A stretch of 64,000 nt of DNA from contig JABBOT010000015.1 in assembly GCA_016165875.1 (NCBI GenBank), forward strand, positions 1,581,921 to 1,645,920, in the 5' to 3' direction. How positions within the stretch are numbered: the first letter of the stretch is position 1; the number at the start of each line of letters is the position of its first letter. A program made the position numbers and the translations under genes. Source of the DNA: Acanthopleura granulata. Lineage: Eukaryota; Mollusca; Polyplacophora; Chitonida; Chitonidae. Under the pieces are notes generated by a model that was not told the DNA's origin, made no database searches, and was given only the letters and a program-made list of their open reading frames with translations. Shown here one piece after another: positions 45,701-60,700 of this stretch.

Positions 45701-48700
45701 CAATTCGACTTATAGCTGCCACTCACGTAGCTGGGCCCAGTTTGATGAAGCATACTTAGTGCTAAGTAGAACTCCATATCTGTACAACATACGTTGTCAA
45801 GGCAGTTAAGGGAATACTCAGCTAAGTGTTTTTCATGAAACTGGGGCCTGGTGTAGCAGATGTGAGCTGCAGAAATATACAAAACACAGGTCCAAGGTTC
45901 AACCTATAGCTGCCAAAATTGTGGAAAGAGTCAAATTTCAAGCACAATTTAGTAAACATTTGATAATTTTCAAGGATATTAAGGCATTTATTTAGTTGAC
46001 AAATAAAATTCCGTGAATTGTGAAGAAATCTGCAGGTTTAATGGTGAGTGCGTAACTTGTCACTGGCTCATATGAGATAGGCAGCTGGGTGACAAATGCA
46101 CAGGCAAAAAGACTCTTCAACATTTCAGAAACCGGGCAAAGTCCATCAAGACGGCCCATCAGACAAGATATAATGATTTTCTGACGTACATGTGTATCCA
46201 GATTTTGCTCTGCTTAGATTTCACGGTAAAGTAGAAAATTGCTAGGAGATTTAGATTTCTATTATTTATTTACTTGATTGGTGTTCCCACCAGCATTATG
46301 GTGGGAGGAAACAAGGTAGAGCACTGGGGAAACCCACGACCATCTGCCCGTTGCTGGCAGATCTTCCCATGTACCGTCCGAGAGGAAGCCATCATGAGGT
46401 GGACTTGAACTCACAGCCACCGTATTAGTGGGAGGCTTCTGGATCATTACTCTGCTCCGGCGCACTAACCAGCGATTTAGATTCTTACATGTAGAATAAA
46501 AGCTTACAAATATGTACAAGGTAAGCAACCCATCTGTGTGTTAATATACTTCACAGACAGATATTTAACATATATCTGACAACTTGTGTCATACATGCAT
46601 GCATGTTTGTTCGCCGGTACTTGCACATGTGCCAAACTTAAGAACTGCCTTAATTGTACTCTAGTCCCAAAAAGTGAAAATTATAACTGTACAGGTAATG
46701 AATTTTATATCTTTTTAAGTAAAGAATAATCATTGCCTAACTATTACAGATGGTTATTTTAAGCAAAAGGCTGGCACAAAATTAAACTTAGCTCAGTTAT
46801 CATGCATGCTTTCACATCATCATTTACAGTGCCCAATACAGGTGACGGTTTAGCTGGCATTTATCTTTTTCATCATCATTTACAGTTCTTCATACAGGTG
46901 ACGGTTTAGCTGGCCTTTATCTTTTTCATCATCATTTACAGTGCCCCCTACAGGTGACGGTTTAGCTGGCCTTTATCTTTTTCATCATAATTTACAGTTC
47001 CTCATACAGGTGACGGTTTAGCTGGCCTTTATCTTTTTCATCATCATTTACAGTGTCCCATACAGGTGACGGTTTAGCAGGCCTTTATCTTTTTCATCAT
47101 CATTTACAGTACCCCATACAGGTGACGGTTTAGCTGGCCTTTATCTTTTTCATCATCATTTACAGTGCCCCATACAGGTGACGGTTTAGTTGGCCTTTAT
47201 CTTTTTCATCATCATTTACAGTGCCCCATACAGGTGACGGTTTAGCTGGCCTTTATCTTTTTCATCATCATTGACAGTGCCCCATACAAGTGACGGTTTA
47301 GCTGGCATTTATCTTTTTCATCATCATTTACAGTACCCTATATAGATGACCGGTTTAGCTGGCCTTTTATCTTTTTCATCATCATTTACAGTGCCCCATA
47401 CAGGTGACGGTTTAGCTGGTCTTTATATTTTTCATCATCATTCACAGTGCCCCATACAGGTGACGGTTTAGCTGGCCTTTATCTTTTTCATCATCATTTA
47501 CAGTACCCTATATAGATGACCGGTTTAGCTGGTCTTTATCTTTTTCATCATCATTGACAGTGCCCCATACAGGTGACAGTTTAGCTGGTCTTTATCTTTT
47601 TCATCATCATTGACAGTGCCCCATACAGGTGACGGTTTAGCTGGCCTTTATCTTTTTCATCATCATTTACAGTGCCCCATACAGATGACGGTTTAGCTGG
47701 CCTTTATCTTTTTCATCATCATTGACAGTGCCCCATACAGGTGACGGTTTAGCTGGCCTTTATCTTTTTCATCATCATTTACAGTGCCCCATACAGATGA
47801 CGGTTTAGCTGGCCTTTATCTTTTTCATCATCATTTACAGTGCCCCATACAGGTGACGGTTTAGCTGGTCTTTATCTTTTTCATCATCATTCACAGTGCC
47901 CCATACAGGTGACAGTTTAGCTGGTCTTTATCTTTTTCATCATCATTTACAGTGCCCCATACAGGTGACAGTTTAGCTGGTCTTTATCTTTTTCATCATC
48001 ATTTACAGTGCCCCATACAGGTGACGGTTTAGCTGACCTTTATCTTTTTTATCATCATTTACAGTACCCTATATAGATGACCGGTTTAGCTGGTCTTTTT
48101 CATCATCATTTACAGTTCCTCATACAGGTGACGGTTTAGCTGGCCTTTATCTTTTTCATCATTATTTACAGTTCCTCATACAGATGATGGTTTAGCTGGC
48201 CTTTATCTCAATAATCTTTCACTGAAATCAAAGTGGATTCCCTAGATTTGCTAAGGAGGAATCTGTCAAAATCTCCTCCAAATGTCACACAAAAGGCAGT
48301 TTCTCTACGAGTGAAGCAGATTTCGGGAAATCAATATTAACTTACGTGGAACAATGTATTATTCTACTGCAATTAAAAGTTTTTATGAATGTGACATTTT
48401 GACAGGAATCCAAAGCATGTTCTCATAGATCTCAAAGGCCTGACAAGAGTCAGATTCCTGGGTTACTGTCAAACATAAAGCATTGTTTTCGTCCTTAGCT
48501 CGTTGGTGGTTCTCACAGTCCTGACAAGAGTCAGATTCCTGGATTACTGTCAAACATAAAGCATTGTTTTCGTCCTTAGCTCGTTGGTGGTTCTCACAGT
48601 CCTGACAAGAGTCAGATTCCTGGATTACTGTCAAACATAAAGCATTGTTTTCGTCCTTAGCTCGTTGGTGGTTCTCATAGTCCTGACAAGAGTCAGATTC

Positions 48701-51700
48701 CTGGGTTACTGTCAAACATAAAGCATTGTTTTCGTCCTTAGCTCGTTGGTGGTTCTCATAGTCCTGACAAGAGTCAGATTCCTGGGTTACTGTCAAACAT
48801 AAAGCATTGTTTTCGTCCTTAGCTCGTTGGTGGTTCTCACAGTCCTGACAAGAGTCAGATTCCTGGATTACTGTCAAACATAAAGCATTGTTTTCGTCCT
48901 TAGCTCGTTGGTGGTTCTCATAGTCCTGACAAGAGTCAGATTCCTGGATTACTGTCAAACATAAAGCATTGTTTTCGTCCTTAGCTCGTTGGTGGTTCTC
49001 ATAGTCCTGACAAGAGTCAGATTCCTGGATTACTGTCAAACATAAAGCATTGTTTTCGTCCTTAGCTGGTTGGTGGTTTACTGCTCATGCTGGTTTGCTT
49101 CTGACCATACCTATAACTACAACACGGAACAGAGGCCACCTAAAACAAGTCCATCTCACAGTCCAAGCCATGCTGTAGTGTGACACAGTTTTTCTACAAC
49201 TGCATTTGTAAATCAAAGAGCTTCAGCAGAGACACTTGTGTTTGTACCGACCACCTGAAAACTAGAGTTCATTGGTAACTGTGCATTCTCGTTTAGTCAT
49301 TTCACGTTCCTGACAAAATCAGCTAAAGCTGGACTTGATCCCACAGCCTCAGTGATCAGGCAGGAGAACCTTGGCAGTCTATGAGTAAATATCTGACTTT
49401 TCCTCAAAGTTAAAAGCGTAAAGCTTTCTCAGATTTTCCTAAAATCCTAAAAAGTGCACTGAATTTGGTAGAATGAGCTATATTTTCACACCTTTTTCAG
49501 AAATTTCAGGACTTTCTGCATCACTGTTGTTCCCATGACTGATCAATGGTCAGGGTTGACCATCTGTGTGGCAAGAATAAATGAACTTCCACAGAATGAG
49601 CATGTGACAGTTTAGGGAAGACAACTTACCTCGTTCCCAGTGGACACATCACTTGTGACTGAAGGTGCTGGGCCCGGGGTGCCATCACTAACTCCAGGGT
49701 TAGCTGCGGTACTTGCATCACTGCTGGGAACTGAAATGTCATCAGAAATATCACAGATAAGAAATTATTCCACTGATTTTATTTTTCTGTCTTGTTTTGA
49801 CAAGTTGGGCAAATGAGCAGATATCTGATTCTGAATTAACATAGCACACACAAAATTTGCTGTTAAGGCTTCCTGTAACCAGTCATATTTCTTCTGGATG
49901 TTCGCCTATGAAAAGGACAAAGAGTCCTTTTGTTTTGTTTTTTCTTTCACTTGCTCAAACCAAATCAACCAGAAACCACATGTACATGCACACAGATTCC
50001 GCAGTTTGTAATTTTTTTATGTATAATTTCTGCACTTGCACAAATTTACTGTTCCAACACCAGCAGGCATTAGATGATGTATATGACAATATATACCGGT
50101 ATGTATAAAGCATGTGTACAAGTACAACAACAACATCTCAATGAAAAGTACTTCATGCGCGACATGCCTGCGTATACCTACATGTACTTGAGGCATGCCA
50201 GATAAATTTCATATGGTTGTTTTCGAAGATCACCTGTGGTATTGACAGGAATATCCGGTTTGTCCTGCACTGCTTAGTTTGTACCTGTCTGACAACATGG
50301 GAGTTTATGTTTGACACTGCCATGATCAGATTGCCTAACTGTAGGCTGGCCTACAATAATGTATCTCTCAACAGACAGTATCTATTCTTTTCTTATTAAT
50401 AATCTGTATCAACATATTACAGTGTACATGACTCTTCTTATATTTCTATTTTCCTAACTACCACCCTATACTAACATATATGAACTTTTTTTACACTATT
50501 TTTTCTCTTTGTTTAATATCAATTTAATGCTCAACATGGTACCTTTAATGTTTATTATCCATTTTTATCTTGCTATTTCATTAATGTTAAGTTTAACTTA
50601 ACACGTCTGAAAGAGTGAATGATTGTGTGAATGAGAAAGCCTAGGGCTTAAAGTTTTCAATATGTTTTCGATGCCAGATACTCTGTTGCATTTCAGGACC
50701 AAGAGTATGTTATGAGACTTTTCCAAATGGCTGCCAATGGTGAACCAGTCGGTACGTACGAAGTTCTCTCAGCTAATGTGACAACAAGACAATTTTGCCA
50801 GTGAAGTTAGTGCATTAAGAAGATATGATTCACTATTCAACCAGAAAATGACATAGCAATGCACAAAAGAGGTGCCATCTAGATGAACTATGTTATGAGT
50901 TGGTCAATGAGGCTCTTTGAAGGGACGGGCAGCCTGAAGTGGTCATCAAGGTTTGACTGACTTCTAATAGCTACTTAATCAATCCAGGGTTTTCACACTC
51001 ACCTGCCCCAGGTACGAATATATTCTGTGGCGCCGTTGATGTTGCCGTGGGTAAGACTGAGAACAGGCTGGTGGGGACGCCGGCACCAGAGGATGAAGAG
51101 GTGGAGCCTGGGTTAAGAACGTCTACGTAGCGGCTCCGGGCACCTGGTAGCCACAACAAATGGACGAGGACAAATTAATCACAATCAAGCCTATCTATAA
51201 CATAATCCCTACACAACAGTTGTGTGCCAACCCTTCTTCCCTCCTTCCCTCTCGACACTCTTCCATTGGCTAGATACATCAACTGTTCTGCCTTCTTTCG
51301 TTTGTATGTATAACTGGAATTGTGTATAAATATTGACAGTATCTCGAAGGTGACAAGTAAAATTTTGGAAATATTGAAATGTGACTTCTCAGTCTTTTCG
51401 GAGTATTCATGTTTTTGCATTATGCTGAGCTCATTGGTGGATCAATATGATAGTGAAGTCTGTCTATGCTCACAAGCACAATCTAATAATAGGTATCCAC
51501 CACATATGACCAGGTCTGGAAGAGGTGCAGCGCACACACACTGAACAGGTCTCAAGCTAAATTACCTCCCTTGACATAGCTCTCCCACATAAAAGGCGTA
51601 AAATAAAGGTGTTATCTAAAAGACATATGTGTCTCCACATCACCACTGAAGAACCATACATGTAAAATGGAAAATACTATACTTTGCATTGTACACTGTT

Positions 51701-54700
51701 TTCTAAAACTAAAACCACTAAAGCGACATTCTACTAAACCAATATAATGTTGTTGCCAAACTCAGTCAAAGGAGCACATTCATCAACAGCTGAAAACATG
51801 ACAAGAAACTTTCACTGAAGAACAGAATATCTCCAAAGGTAATTCCTGAAGGCTGAGGTCACAGTTTTTCAACACTGTGTTGGCAGGAGAATAATTGGTG
51901 GTGTTGAGACATGGTCCTAAGCTATGAAATGCATTCAATAGCTTTGAGTTCAAGCCCGGCATCTGCTGGTCTCCTCTATGGCCATGGGTTTCCCTGGGCT
52001 CTGCACGGTTTCCTCCCACCCTAACTCTGGCCGCTGTCATTTAAGTGAAATATTATTGACTACGGCATAAACGCTAAACAAATAAATACCAAATAAATAT
52101 AAAAAAACTGTAGCACCAGTTCCTTGCATCAAAACCTGATCTACTTACATTACGCCACAGCTGCATGTACTACAGGATAGAGTGAAAAGGGAGGTAATTC
52201 ACACCAGGCCTATTGTAGACGCACCCATTAATATACAGGTACAAGACATATTCCTCACATGAAACCATAGTCAAATAATCTGTGACCTTGCTGGTCGTTA
52301 AATCCAGCTTGTAAACAGGCATTTTTGAAAACACCCCTTTTGACAAAGTGGTATGACCATCTTGTCCACATTGTTTATTACTGGACAAAGGCTACTTGGA
52401 GCACACCACTTTCACCAAAGGAGTGTTTTCAAAAATTTCAGGCACCTACATGTATTTGCAGGCTTCCCAAGCAGAGTGGGAAACTAACAGGACATAAAAA
52501 ACCTGCGTTGAAAAAAGATATGGCGCACATGAATGAAGTTTCTATTGCTGTAGAATTCTGCTACATGTATTTTCTGACGAATATCAAAGCCTCTTAGGCT
52601 GCAATCTACATGCTTCGTTCCCCAATTTGCTGCAGAACTCTAAGACTTACCCCTGGCAGTGGGTTTCTGGAACCTGTTTCCTCCAGGTGGACCCATCCCT
52701 CCAGACACAGACCCAGCTGGGCCTGCAACACAAATAATAACATTTACCTGTATAATGGCTCATTTATTTATTTATTAACATGTTTTTAATTGTGGCTTAA
52801 TATCATATTGAAGGATTTGTCACTCTACACGCTATGTCAATTCAGAACATCGGCATCTTTGTCATTTAGGCTTGTGTTAAAGAGGTGCTGACTCCAAATT
52901 ACAAGTAGGTTTTTATCATTCTATAAAGCTGTTTAGAATCACAGTACATTCATACCCTGAAAAGGTGCATTAAAACAAGCCACAGTGGCATTTCCGGCTG
53001 TGTGCCATGACAGTCGCTACAACACATCAACTGGAATCAAACTGTGGCTGACAGTGCCGCATGAAGTTTGTGGCCTAACCTGCTTCCTACAGTTAGGTGT
53101 AGCCATAGGGCAACATGTCACAGTAAATCTTCCCACAGTTATGTGTAGTCGTAGGGCAACATGTCATAGTAAATCTTTCCACAGTTATGTGTAGTCATAG
53201 GGCAACATGTCACAGTAAATCTTCCCATAGTTACGTGTAGTCATACGACAACATATCACAGTAAATCTTCCCACAGTTACGTGTAGTCATAGGGCAACAT
53301 GTCACAGTAAATCTTCCCACAGTTATGTGTAGTCATAGGGCAACATGTCATAGTAAATCTTCCCATAGTTACGTGTAGTCACAGGGCAACATGTCACAGT
53401 AAATCTTCCCACAGCTACATGTAGTCGTATGGCAACATGTCACAGTAAATCTTCCTACAGTTATGTGTAGTCGTAGGGCAACATGTCACAGAAAAAATCT
53501 TCCCACAGTTACATGTAGTCATATGGCAACATGTCACAGTAAATCTTTCCACAGTTACGTGTAGTCATAGGGCAACATGTCACAGTAAATCTTCCCACAG
53601 TTATGTGTAGTCGTAGGGAAACATGTCATAGTAAATCTTTCCACAGTTACATGTAGTTGTATGGCAACATGTCACAGTATATCTTCCCACAGTTACGTGT
53701 AGTCATCCGACAACATGTCACAGTAAATCTTCCCACAGTTATGTGTAGTCGTAGGGAAACATGTCATAGTAAATCTTTCCACAGTTACGTGTAGTTGTAG
53801 GGCAACATGTCACAGTATATCTTCCCACAGTTACGTGTAGTCATAGGGCAACATGTCACAGTAAATCTTCCCACAGCTACATGTAGTCGTATGGCAACAT
53901 GTCACAGTAAATCTTCCTACAGTTATGTGTAGTCGTAGGGCAACATGTCACAGTAAATCTTCCTACAATTACGTGTAGACGTAGGGCAAAATGTCATAGT
54001 AAATCTTTCCACAGTTACGTGTAGTCATAGGGCAACATGTCACAGTAAATCTTCCCACATTTACTTGTAGTCATAGGGCAACATGTCACAGTAAATCTTC
54101 CCACAGTTTCATGTAGCCATAGGGCAACATGTCACAGTAAATCTTCCCACAGTTACGTGTAGTCATAGGGCAAGACGTCACAGTAAATCTTCCTACAGTC
54201 ACGTGTAGTCATAGGGCAACACGCCACAGTAAATCTTCCTACAGTTACGTGTAGGGCAACATGTCACAGTAAATCTTCCCACAGTTACGTGTAGTCATAG
54301 GGCAACATGTCACAGTAAATCTTCCCACTGTTACTTGTAGTCATAGGGCAACATGTCACAGTAAATCTTCGTACCTCGTATTTTCAATTTCTCTGTTGTT
54401 TTTGATATATGTACATGTAGAAATTACTACACTGTAGATTTTGAGTGAAACAGATATTTAACCTAGCTAGCAAGCAAGCCTTCACTGGGTTACTGAAAGT
54501 CAAACGCCCTCGAGTGAAAATCTGCAACAACCTCCCGTGACCACCAGATCTCAAAGGTTTCCACTAAAAGCACTGGTGTATTTACGGCTGCCTCACCTGT
54601 CAGCTGTGAATCTGTGGGGGGTGGGGCTGCAGGTGTCTCTTGCTCATCCTCTCCCCCATCAGTGTTCACCCACCTGTTCTTCACAGGGTCCCAGATAATC

Positions 54701-57700
54701 TAGGAGACAAAGCCAGATTCGCATGAAAATTTCAAATTTGTTATTATCGATTTTTTTAACGAACTAATAACTTTCACTCAGTGAAAGTTTAGCTTTTTCA
54801 TGTGACACGCTTTGACTTCTTTTCCATTCATTCACCTTACAGGACCATTTCGGAGACTATTTCTGTGAAGTTCTTGTAAGAAAAATTTATGTGTTTCACA
54901 TATAGCATCAAAAGTATGATTTTAGGGCTTTTTTGTGCTCCCAATGTGTATTTTTTCCGACTAAACTTTAGGTGTGAAATACAGTAGAGCAGTATACTAT
55001 ACTTTTAGTCAAAGACACTCAGTCACTGTGAACTGAAATCTGATAGCTGAAAATTAATATGGGGGTTCTGTGTCTTTTTGATTCAACAATTACAGTAAAC
55101 CCTAAAATTAACTAATTAAATCAATACGAAACCTGAACATTAAACTTGCTGACTTTACCTTTCACAAACTCACTCATATCTGGAATAATTAACTTGGACT
55201 ATTGAGTGCAAGAATATGACAAAAAAAAAAAAACAACAACAAAAAAAAAAAGGCAAAATAAAAGGAGGTTATTCCAGAAGAAAAACAGCTTGATTAGCCA
55301 ACCAAGCATGGACCTGACCGGGATATGTCTTTATCACTCACACATGTATTACATTACTCCTGGTAATCCCTGGCACATATACAAATTTCACAATCTTCCA
55401 TGTTTGTATTGTTCAAAGTGTGTTGATAGTACAGATGAAAATTAAGGCTACACAAAGTGTGTTGACAGTACAGCTGAAAATTAAGGTTATACAAAGTGTG
55501 TTGATAGTATAGCTGAAAATTAAGGTTATACAAAGTGTGTTGATAGTATAGCTGAAAATTAAGGTTATACAAAGTGTGTTGATAGTACATCTGAAAATTA
55601 AGGTTATACAAAGTGTGTTGATAGTATAGTTGAAAATTAAGGCTACACAAAGTGTGTTGACAGTACAGCTGAAAATTAAGGTTATACAAAGTGTGTTGAT
55701 AGTATAGTTGAAAATTAAGGTTATACAAAGTGTGTTGATAGTATAGCTGAAAATTAAGGTTATACAAAGTGTGTTGATAGTACATCTGAAAATTAAGGTT
55801 ATACAAAGTGTGTTGATAGTATAGTTGAAAATTAAGGTTATACAAAGGGTGTTGATAGTATAGCTGAAAATTAAGGCTACACAAAGTGTGTTGATAGTAT
55901 AGCTGAAACTTAAGGCTATACAAAGTGCTCAAAAAAGCAACCCAATGGTGAAAAGTGTATGAAAAAGAGATAAATTGCTTGCCTAAATCACAGATTACAG
56001 CTAGGAAATATTTTAATATCCTTTTAAGTGGTTAATTCGGAGAGAAAATTGACTGATCATTAGGGCTTAATGTCACGTCCACAATATTTTAGCCATGTTG
56101 TGATGAGACTTCAAGAAATAAGTGAAAGACACACCTGCCTGATAGGCAAAAATTGTAGTGTATTCATACTTTCTTACTTGCATTCCAGTTGAGATAGAAA
56201 GGGCATCAATCAGTGTATGCAAATGAAAAGTGTTTCGTAGAAGAAATTGGTCTGTAGAAGAAATCTAAGCTTGTTACTTGCTGGAAACTGTGAGTCCGGT
56301 ACTTTTCAGTACCATGTCCACTTAGACCCACGTTCGGCACCTTAATTTTTATCAGCATCGGTAACAGAAAAGTGCCCTGACGGACTTCTGTATACTCACA
56401 GATGGGTTCTCGTCCTTGGGTAGCTTCATCTCGTTCTTTGGTGTAGAGAAGGGTAGTTTACTAGCCAGAAAGCTCAGTATACCTCCCCCACCCCCAGCTT
56501 TGTTGTTGTTTTGAGCCTAGTGAATAATATAATAACATAATTACATACATATATAATAACAATTACTAAACATTAAACTATTTTCACCTATGAATATGCA
56601 ACAAATGGTTTCCCAAGTCATGTTATCCTTTCTGCATTTTTTTACTTACTTATTTGTTTAATTATTTGGCTTTTTCACTTACATGTATATCATAGCCGTT
56701 AATTACTGCAATTCTTCAACCGTTTACCATGTTGCTCGGCGTTTATTCAAACTTACTCTGAGGACACTTTCTCTGCAGACTAATGAAATTATACTTTCTG
56801 TGACGTGCTGAAATCGGCCAACACACCAATGCAGTTTCGTCCCCCAAAACCATAATAAAACAAGGAAGCTGCTAATTCATACACAAAGATGTTGAGGGCA
56901 TTTGGTTAGTTTCAATATGGGTAGGGGGAACTAACTACTAAGCTTTGACAAGTTAAGTCCGGCTGTTATATCTATGAAATTTTCAGGACACCTGTTTCAC
57001 TATTTTTATTTGCTTTCACACAGACTGGAATATAAAGACGTTAAAAAAAGCAATGCTACAAAAAGCAAACAAAAAACTCCATCTGTGTAATTACCTTTTT
57101 ATTTTGGCCTGCAGTGTTCCTGGGTTGTATTGGCTGGGCTGACTTGTTAGAGTAGGGCGAGGCTTTTATGGAATGTGTGCTGCTCCCGGAGAGAGTCCGC
57201 GGTCGCCCGGAGGAGAGGGAGCTTCCGCCCGACACCGTTCTTTGGCGTACTGGACCACCATAAACCTTCAGGTAGAGAGTTTAAACAAAGTCACTCGTCA
57301 AAGTCATTGCTAAAACATATTCTCAACAACTAACTGACTGACTGATGGCTACAACTTCGGATGTTTTGTGAGATATAAAAAGGCAGGCGGAGGATTTAAT
57401 GAAGGTGAAAACTGGGGCCTAAAAAACAGAACATACACAAGACTCCCATGCAAAAATTGCTTCAACCACGGTCCTACTTTGACCAAATTTTATATGCATG
57501 ATAATTATGTTGTGTTTGAACATCAGCTTGGTCATGCATAAAATCTGATAATTTAGTTGGAGATATACATTCTCTGAACGAGATATAGTTTTTCCATACT
57601 GATTTTTTAGATACAGTCTGAAGCATTATTTATGACACTGACAACTGACACTTTTATTTTGTCTACATTTCCTACTTAGATCATTTGTTTTGCCGTGACT

Positions 57701-60700
57701 AAGCCATCATCTAAGCTCACCTTATTTGTGGTCATGTTTGACGCTGCCCAATAATCGCTGCTGGAAGCAGAGGCTACGTTCCCGTCCACATGATCTGCCG
57801 TCGACTCGGCAGGAACTCCTGATACACTGTAGCGTCTGGCACCGAATGTGGTTGGGTCACCCACAAAACCCGAATCAGAGGGCACACTGGAATCTGTCAA
57901 ACCATACAATTCAGGTCAAACTATTACCTACAGATACACTGTAGCACTATAAATGTGGCAGGGTTGTGGACAAAAACCCGAGACAAACGAAGCAACAAAC
58001 ATATCAATTTTTTAAAGAAAAGTAAATCTCCCCCTCCCCCCTTCACCACTTGAAAGGAAAAATAAACGTCCTGAAGTATTTCTATCAATCTGATGCTGAC
58101 ACTTGCTTTTCATCTCTTCCAATTAAACCTCAAAACAATTTTCCATAATCAACAGAACTCTCAGACAGAGCAACTTAGTCATAGACTGAAGTCACTGTGC
58201 CAAGTCGGACACGTGACACAGGTGATCCTGACCTTGAGAATATCGTTTGTCCGCTCCAGAGTCGTATCCAGCCTGGGTAGAGTATCCGTAGGTGCCATCT
58301 GATTGCTGGTATCCGTAATTGTAACCTGAACAAGAAGAAAAACATAAGCTGTTTATATAAACATTAAGCTGTCTAGCATTTATCTATTAATCAATGGAAA
58401 ATGGCCTAAAACTCCACAAAATGGGCCTTTTTAAGCAGGTCTTCCACAAAGCCATTTTCGGCTAGCAAGCCAGTGCGCCTTTCGTGAGCATATTGCATTG
58501 TATATACTGGTATGGAGTGAGAACAACGCTCACAGTTGGTCTCACTCAGCAGCAGAAAGTCATTTCCACTCTTCAGTGGTCGCAAATGTTCAAGGTAGGG
58601 CCAAAAAATCTGTGATCGCTAGTAGAAACTCACTTTGTGTGTCTCACTTTAGGGATAAATAAATGTGATAAAAAGTTATTTTTTATGTTGAAATTTACAT
58701 ACTTCCAGTATAGCATCATCCTGTGTTCGACAAAACCTCAAAACACATTTCAAAGCTCAACAACACTCTTACACTCAGGCAAAATGTTCACCATAATTTT
58801 ACTCCATTTAATGTACTAGATTATGTTTAGCTTTCATTACTGTTAGTGCTTTACACATAAGCACCATCATATCTTTAACGGTGTAATTTGAAAATTTTTA
58901 AAAGAAGAAGGTAGTCAAATAAATCTTTACCCTGATTATACTGGTTGGGATCATATGCCTGGTTTGCATAGTCCGGGTCCACCTGTTGCTGAGTTGTCTC
59001 CCCTGAGTAAGCAGAGTATGGTACCTGGTTCCTCTGACCAGTAACCTCCTCAACTTCCTGCGCAGCCTGCTGCTGTTGTTGTTGTTGTTCCCACTGCTCG
59101 GCTGCATAGCCCGCCTGGTAAGCGCTCTCCTCTTCCGCGCCATTTTGGTATTGCATGTACCTCACGTCGCCTGCCATTGTCAGGCCAGCAATCTCTCCGC
59201 TCTCACTACTGCCAGTTGTTGTCCCGTATCCAAGGGGGGTGGCCGTCCCAGATACGGGCTGGATCGACCCATCCTAATTGAAGACCGTCACAAATATTAC
59301 ATTAAAACCTGGCTCTGTCTACAACTTGCAACCAAAAATTGAAAGTCACAAAAAAGCTGTGTACTCCTGTTTGTGGGACAAAACTGACAATGTTAATTTC
59401 AGCAAAAAGTTGGCAGGACATGGATGTAGGACACTTTTGTAAAATAGGGCCTAACAATTTCATGATTTATTTCTTTCGTCCACTCACCATACACTGTCTG
59501 AACACCTCTACTTGCATGATTGGTGCGTTAGGCCTGACGATGTTCTAACAATCACCAATCAGAGCAAGGATGAGATACAGAAGACGCTATGAGAATGTAT
59601 TCCAAGCCAAAAACAGTTTATAGTGTTTCAGTGCATTTGTTCATTTTCACCCAGCTGTACATTGTACATTCCGCCTACATATTTATACCAGTGCTACTAA
59701 AGCAACAATACAACTGCGGACAAAAGGAAAATTAGGAGCTCAATCAGAGATGTAAACGTACTCCAAACTTTGGCCAGTTTTAAAATACACAAGAAAAGAA
59801 ACAGAAAACAGAAAATGTCCAAATTTGCAAAAAACATGATTCAACCATTTCCTTGAACCATTGTTTTGACAACAGAGCTATATGTATAAACCCAAATAGT
59901 CTTCAAAGACCTCTGTACTGACCTCTAACCCCTGACACGCCCTCTGTAGCTGTTGAAGCCAGTATGGGTCCTCCTGATCATATCCCATTTCCTGTCTTTG
60001 AGGGTCGTAATACTTCAGTCGGCATGACAGCTGAGTCAAACAATAAAGACCCATTAGTGTATGGTCTATATTACTGGCCACGTATTCATACAGTACATCA
60101 GTATATATGGACATATTAAGCATTAGGGTCTAATACTAACCCTGATGCAGTTACAGTACCTTACAATAAATTGGTGTGCGAGTCTTTGTTACAATTGCAA
60201 CATATTCCCGGACAGCACCTAATACTTCACATGTGTGCAGACATACACGGACTGCCTACCGTTAGTGTAGGCACCATATCTCCTGTTGCACAGTGCTTCA
60301 GACACTTGAACTTTTTCGCTACAGAATACTTTTCTCTCCACCATCTGGGATCCTTCAGATGTAACAAGGTCTTTCGAATACAAGTTTACCAATCAGCAGC
60401 AACAACCAATCAGAAGGTACAGGAGAATGGTAACTACACAAGCCGACGAGAGCGGCTTACCAACTAGCCATGCTGGTCAGCACAAAACAAGAGTCGCTGT
60501 GAACGGTGAGTCATAGCAAAGAGTTAAAGGTGTCCTTGTGCATAAGTTCGTCCCTTACAAGACAACATTACTGTAACTGTCAAGTGCATGTGTTTACATG
60601 AATACTCACATCATAGAGCTGCTTGACAAAGGGCAAAGAATAAACACCGGGTGCCTGGTTCACGGTGCTGGCTATCACCTCACAGTAATGCAACGCCTGT

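Noticed and set aside
46813..49077. Regular repeat arrays resembling a CRISPR at first sight
   Set aside because: The units abut with no unique spacers, the setting is an intron of an animal gene, and there are no cas genes.
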